Source of the DNA: Cystobasidium ongulense
Lineage: Eukaryota > Basidiomycota > Cystobasidiomycetes > Cystobasidiales > Cystobasidiaceae
DNA length: 64,000 nucleotides
Direction of reading: 5' to 3'
Assembly (NCBI GenBank): GCA_022835595.1
Contig: BQUP01000002.1
Span: forward strand, 1,908,534 to 1,972,533
Each line of letters starts with the position of its first letter. The first letter of the stretch is position 1. Shown here piece by piece: positions 61,014 through 64,000 of this stretch. The translations under genes and the position numbers were made by a program. The notes under the pieces were generated by a model. That model saw nothing but the letters and a program-made list of their open reading frames with translations. It had not been told where the DNA came from and searched no databases.

Positions 61014-64000
61014 ATGCCTCCAGACCGACGAGCTGCCAGCAGCGCCGCCAGCAGCAGTGTCAATGGCAGCAACAATGGCGATGGCCCAAACCCTGCTAGG
61101 CGACGTTATGCCAAAGTGAACCGCAGTCTCAGAGGTGCGCTTCCACACGTTGGCACGCCAGAATTCAGCTGATTGCATCGATATCTCGCCAGCTTGCGAC
61201 ACCTGCCACGGTAAGTCGTTAGCCAATCCTCATACATGTATAGTACTTTTGGGTTAACTCGACCTTGCCTGTACTCCAACAGGACGAAAAACAAGATGCT
61301 CGGGCCAGCAACCATGCAAGTTCTGCCTCTCGCGTGGAATCGAATGCGTCATGTCGGATGACAATGCTCGCGCCCAGAGTCTCCGAGCAGGGCCCTCGCG
61401 TTCGCAAGAAAGAGCTGAACTTCATCAATCGTACGTTGTTGTCTTGCTTGCTTGCTTGCTCGCTCGTTGTGAGCTTGCGCTGATGAACGTGAAATTACTC
61501 GTCTTCCAATCGCCAGCATCGAACAACGACACTTGCAGAAGTCTGCTTCACCACGCCCTGCACAGCTTCCACCTCCTACTCGGCCTGTCAGTGAAGCTCC
61601 TCTAGCACAAGCTCCTCTAGCACCGTAAGTCGGACCTCTTCCCTGCTCTGACGCCAACATGCGTTCATTAGCCGATGCTGATTCGTCCTTTTTTTTCTTT
61701 CTGTGCAGATATGCCGCAAATACTCAATTGCCACTGGCACTGCCGACTCCCCCACCCCTTCCGTTGATGCATACTGCAGAGGCAAGATCTCTGGATGAAT
61801 CTACCTACTATGACAACACTGCATCTGAGAAGATCGGTCCACCTCGCGAAACGTCAGATTCGTCTAGCAAAGCTATGATGGAGGCACCTCTGACGCACGA
61901 ATCAGCTCCGGCATCTACACTTCCAGCACCTCGCTCCCCTTCGAGGCCAGTCCATTCGTCCGATGGCTTTATCTTCACTCGCTTCCAGAGACCGCAGCGT
62001 TATATTCAAGAAGCTGATATCACGGTCATGCTCACGAAGGAGAGGTCCAATCGCTACCTTGACCTCTACTGTGAGCTTTGCAATGTATTTTCACTCTGGC
62101 ATGGAGACTGTACTGATGACTTTGCCTTGCTCTACAGTTTCAGAGGCTGAATGCATCTATCAGCTATGGCCAGTGCCTTCCATCATTCAGCAGTGAGCTT
62201 TGATCTAAACACTTGCACGAGAAGTCCCTCACTGAGTCTTTGATGCAAAAGCTGCCACGATGTAATCTGGGGCGAGATATGGGGCGACACTCCAGAAGCC
62301 GAGCAATGTCCCAAATCATCACTTCCATTAGGTCTTCGCTCTACTCTCACCGCTCTACTAGCCTTCGGAGCACTACTAGATCATGAGATGACCGATAGTG
62401 AAATGCTTTATCATGCTGCTCGTTCGTGCTATTTGGACATTGTAGATGGTGCATCATTAGAATCGGTCCAACTTGCTCTACAATTGGCTGTTTTCGAGAT
62501 GAACAGTAGGAGAGCCAGTAGTGCATCGAGTACTCTCGCTGTTGCTATTCGTATAGTGCACTCTTTGGTACGTAGCTAACGTCCTTTTGGTCGTGTTCGG
62601 CAAGCATCATCTTATAGATCCCCGTTTTTCATCGATCCAGAATTTACATCGTAAAACCAGTTTGACACTCCTACCACCCGAAGAAGTACTTCGAAATTCA
62701 CAGCTCTGGCATACTTGTTTCGTACAAGATTGCTGGTACGTCTTTCCATCGGAATGTTTTATGTTTGTAGCTTGACATTATACGACCCTTGCTATACAGG
62801 CTCTCAATGGCGACTGGTCGACCACCTTTGATATGCGAAGACGATTGTGACATCGAGAACCCGATATATGGTCCTAATCCATCTAAAGCGCCTGCTTTCG
62901 TTTCACCCTTTCTACCTTCACTCATTCGATTGTCGGGCATATGGTGCAGTGGTGAGCGAGATTCAGACATAAAAAAGCAGGTGACCCGCAACAGATGGCT
63001 AAGAATCTGCATCACCATTCAGCATATGCGAAACTATTCCGTCCTCATACCTCAGAGGCTATGGACTTGCAGCAGAACGAAGCGCTTTCATTTATCGATG
63101 CAGAACTTCGTATATGGCAACGAGACATCCATCAGCTTTATGCTAGGTTGTCTACGGGTCTGAATCGATCAGAGAGACTCCATTGCCAAGCTGTACTGTT
63201 GACTTTCTCTTCAATCCGTGAGCATAAACACGGCTGGATTCCTCGGTATGCCATGATACTGACGGCTTTGTCAACTGAGCAGGTTTGACGATCAACCGAG
63301 CTCATCCCCGAAGAATTGAACACGCTGGAGTTCAGCATCAACAATCTGACCTGCAACATCGCCTCATCTCGCAAAACACCGTTCTAGATGCGGCGGTAGA
63401 CATTGCAGCTTATGCGAAAGCATCATTACAATTGGGCATGAGGCAATGTTTTTGCTTTCTTGGCACAAGCCTCTACATTGCATATTTAGCATTGTGGGAA
63501 TACTTGCAGAGCATCAAAATACCTGGACGGACGAATGAAGAAAATCGTATTCAACAAGGCTTGAAGAACATTGTTTGGCTAGTTGAGACTGCTGCTCAGC
63601 CCGGTGAAAATCCTGCCATGTCGGAAGTTCTCACCGCTATCAGAGAGATGCAGCGAATACCAGCTCGACATGCTCTATTGGCTGAAGAGCCTGTACTTCC
63701 TACGGCTCCATTCCATCAGGTGTGTAGTGCACCGTCCTACCCGCTACAACGTAGCTGATATCGAAGTGCTTCATCGCAGACGTACACGGATAGAAGGCAT
63801 TCCTCCGCGCCCCACAATAGTACTTTACCATATCCCGATACAATCAGAACTCAGCACGGATCAATCTCACAGCAGTATCTCCAAGTAGACCGAGACCACC
63901 CTTTCACCCCTCAGGCTTCTACATCAAGGCAACCTTACATACCACGCAATATTGATGCCAGGACCTATTCACACGCCTCTTGGGCGGTGGGCCTTCCCTC
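61014..64000 (+). CDS. Second Zn2Cys6 fungal transcription factor (3' end off window)
   Basis: Exons in the window: 61014-61134, 61193-61210 (18 nt), 61283-61430, 61517-61624, 61709-62070, 62138-62192, 62252-62567, 62641-62735, 62800-62951, 62981-63217, 63283-63719, 63780 to the edge. The zinc cluster ACDTCHGRKTRC-SGQQPCKFC-LSRGIEC is assembled from three exons with exact spacing. The middle homology region runs from LTALLAFGALLDHEMTD through VHSLNLHRKTS and FVQDCWLSMATGRPPLI to QRDIHQLYARL and LTINRAHPRR. The 62952-62980 intron is only 29 nt, and only its removal keeps the frame (WCSG-DPQQMAKN). The gene runs off the right edge still open. It bounds the catabolic neighbourhood on the right. 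Confidence 0.9.

Overview
The window is nuclear DNA of an intron-rich fungus, most likely a basidiomycete. About 24 protein genes sit on both strands with short intergenic gaps. Introns are mostly 54-120 bp with GT...AG ends, and coding exons can be very small (7, 13, 14, 15 and 18 nt). I rebuilt the exon structures by hand, requiring consistent splice sites, codon phase and family motifs. I see no rRNA, tRNA, CRISPR array or retroelement. The species is not fixed by the sequence.

Layout. 1-6.2 kb: the 3' part of acetyl-CoA carboxylase, then a CUE/CCCH/Smr protein. 7.0-9.2 kb: a Gln/Pro-rich protein with an unresolved 5' end, followed by about 1.6 kb without a recognisable gene. 10.8-18.4 kb: a cytochrome b5-acyl-CoA dehydrogenase fusion, a small unknown protein, a PPR protein and a SURF4/Erv29 cargo receptor. 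18.8-26.6 kb (minus strand): an alcohol acetyltransferase-like enzyme, a DNAJC11-like protein and a large, probably mitochondrial protein. 26.8-35.5 kb: monothiol glutaredoxin 5, ribosomal protein L4, a MATE transporter, and a secreted class 3 lipase homologue with Gly where the nucleophilic Ser should be. 35.5-39 kb: a gene-poor stretch with an unrecognised multi-exon gene and a Tc1/mariner relic. 39-48.3 kb: a Gln-rich nuclear-type protein, COX4, a long coiled-coil protein and KEI1.

48.6-64 kb looks like a catabolic neighbourhood. A Zn2Cys6 regulator is followed by a small cupin, a gentisate 1,2-dioxygenase, an alpha/beta hydrolase and a beta-propeller lactonase of the muconate-cyclising family. 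A second Zn2Cys6 regulator runs off the right edge. This layout suggests a regulated aromatic-ring degradation cluster. That is an inference from neighbourhood and family membership, and it is the most interesting system in the window. The other main theme is extreme exon and intron size: zinc clusters split over three to five exons, a 7-nt exon in the DNAJC11 homologue, two consecutive microexons in the cupin gene, a 29-nt intron, and one GC-AG intron.
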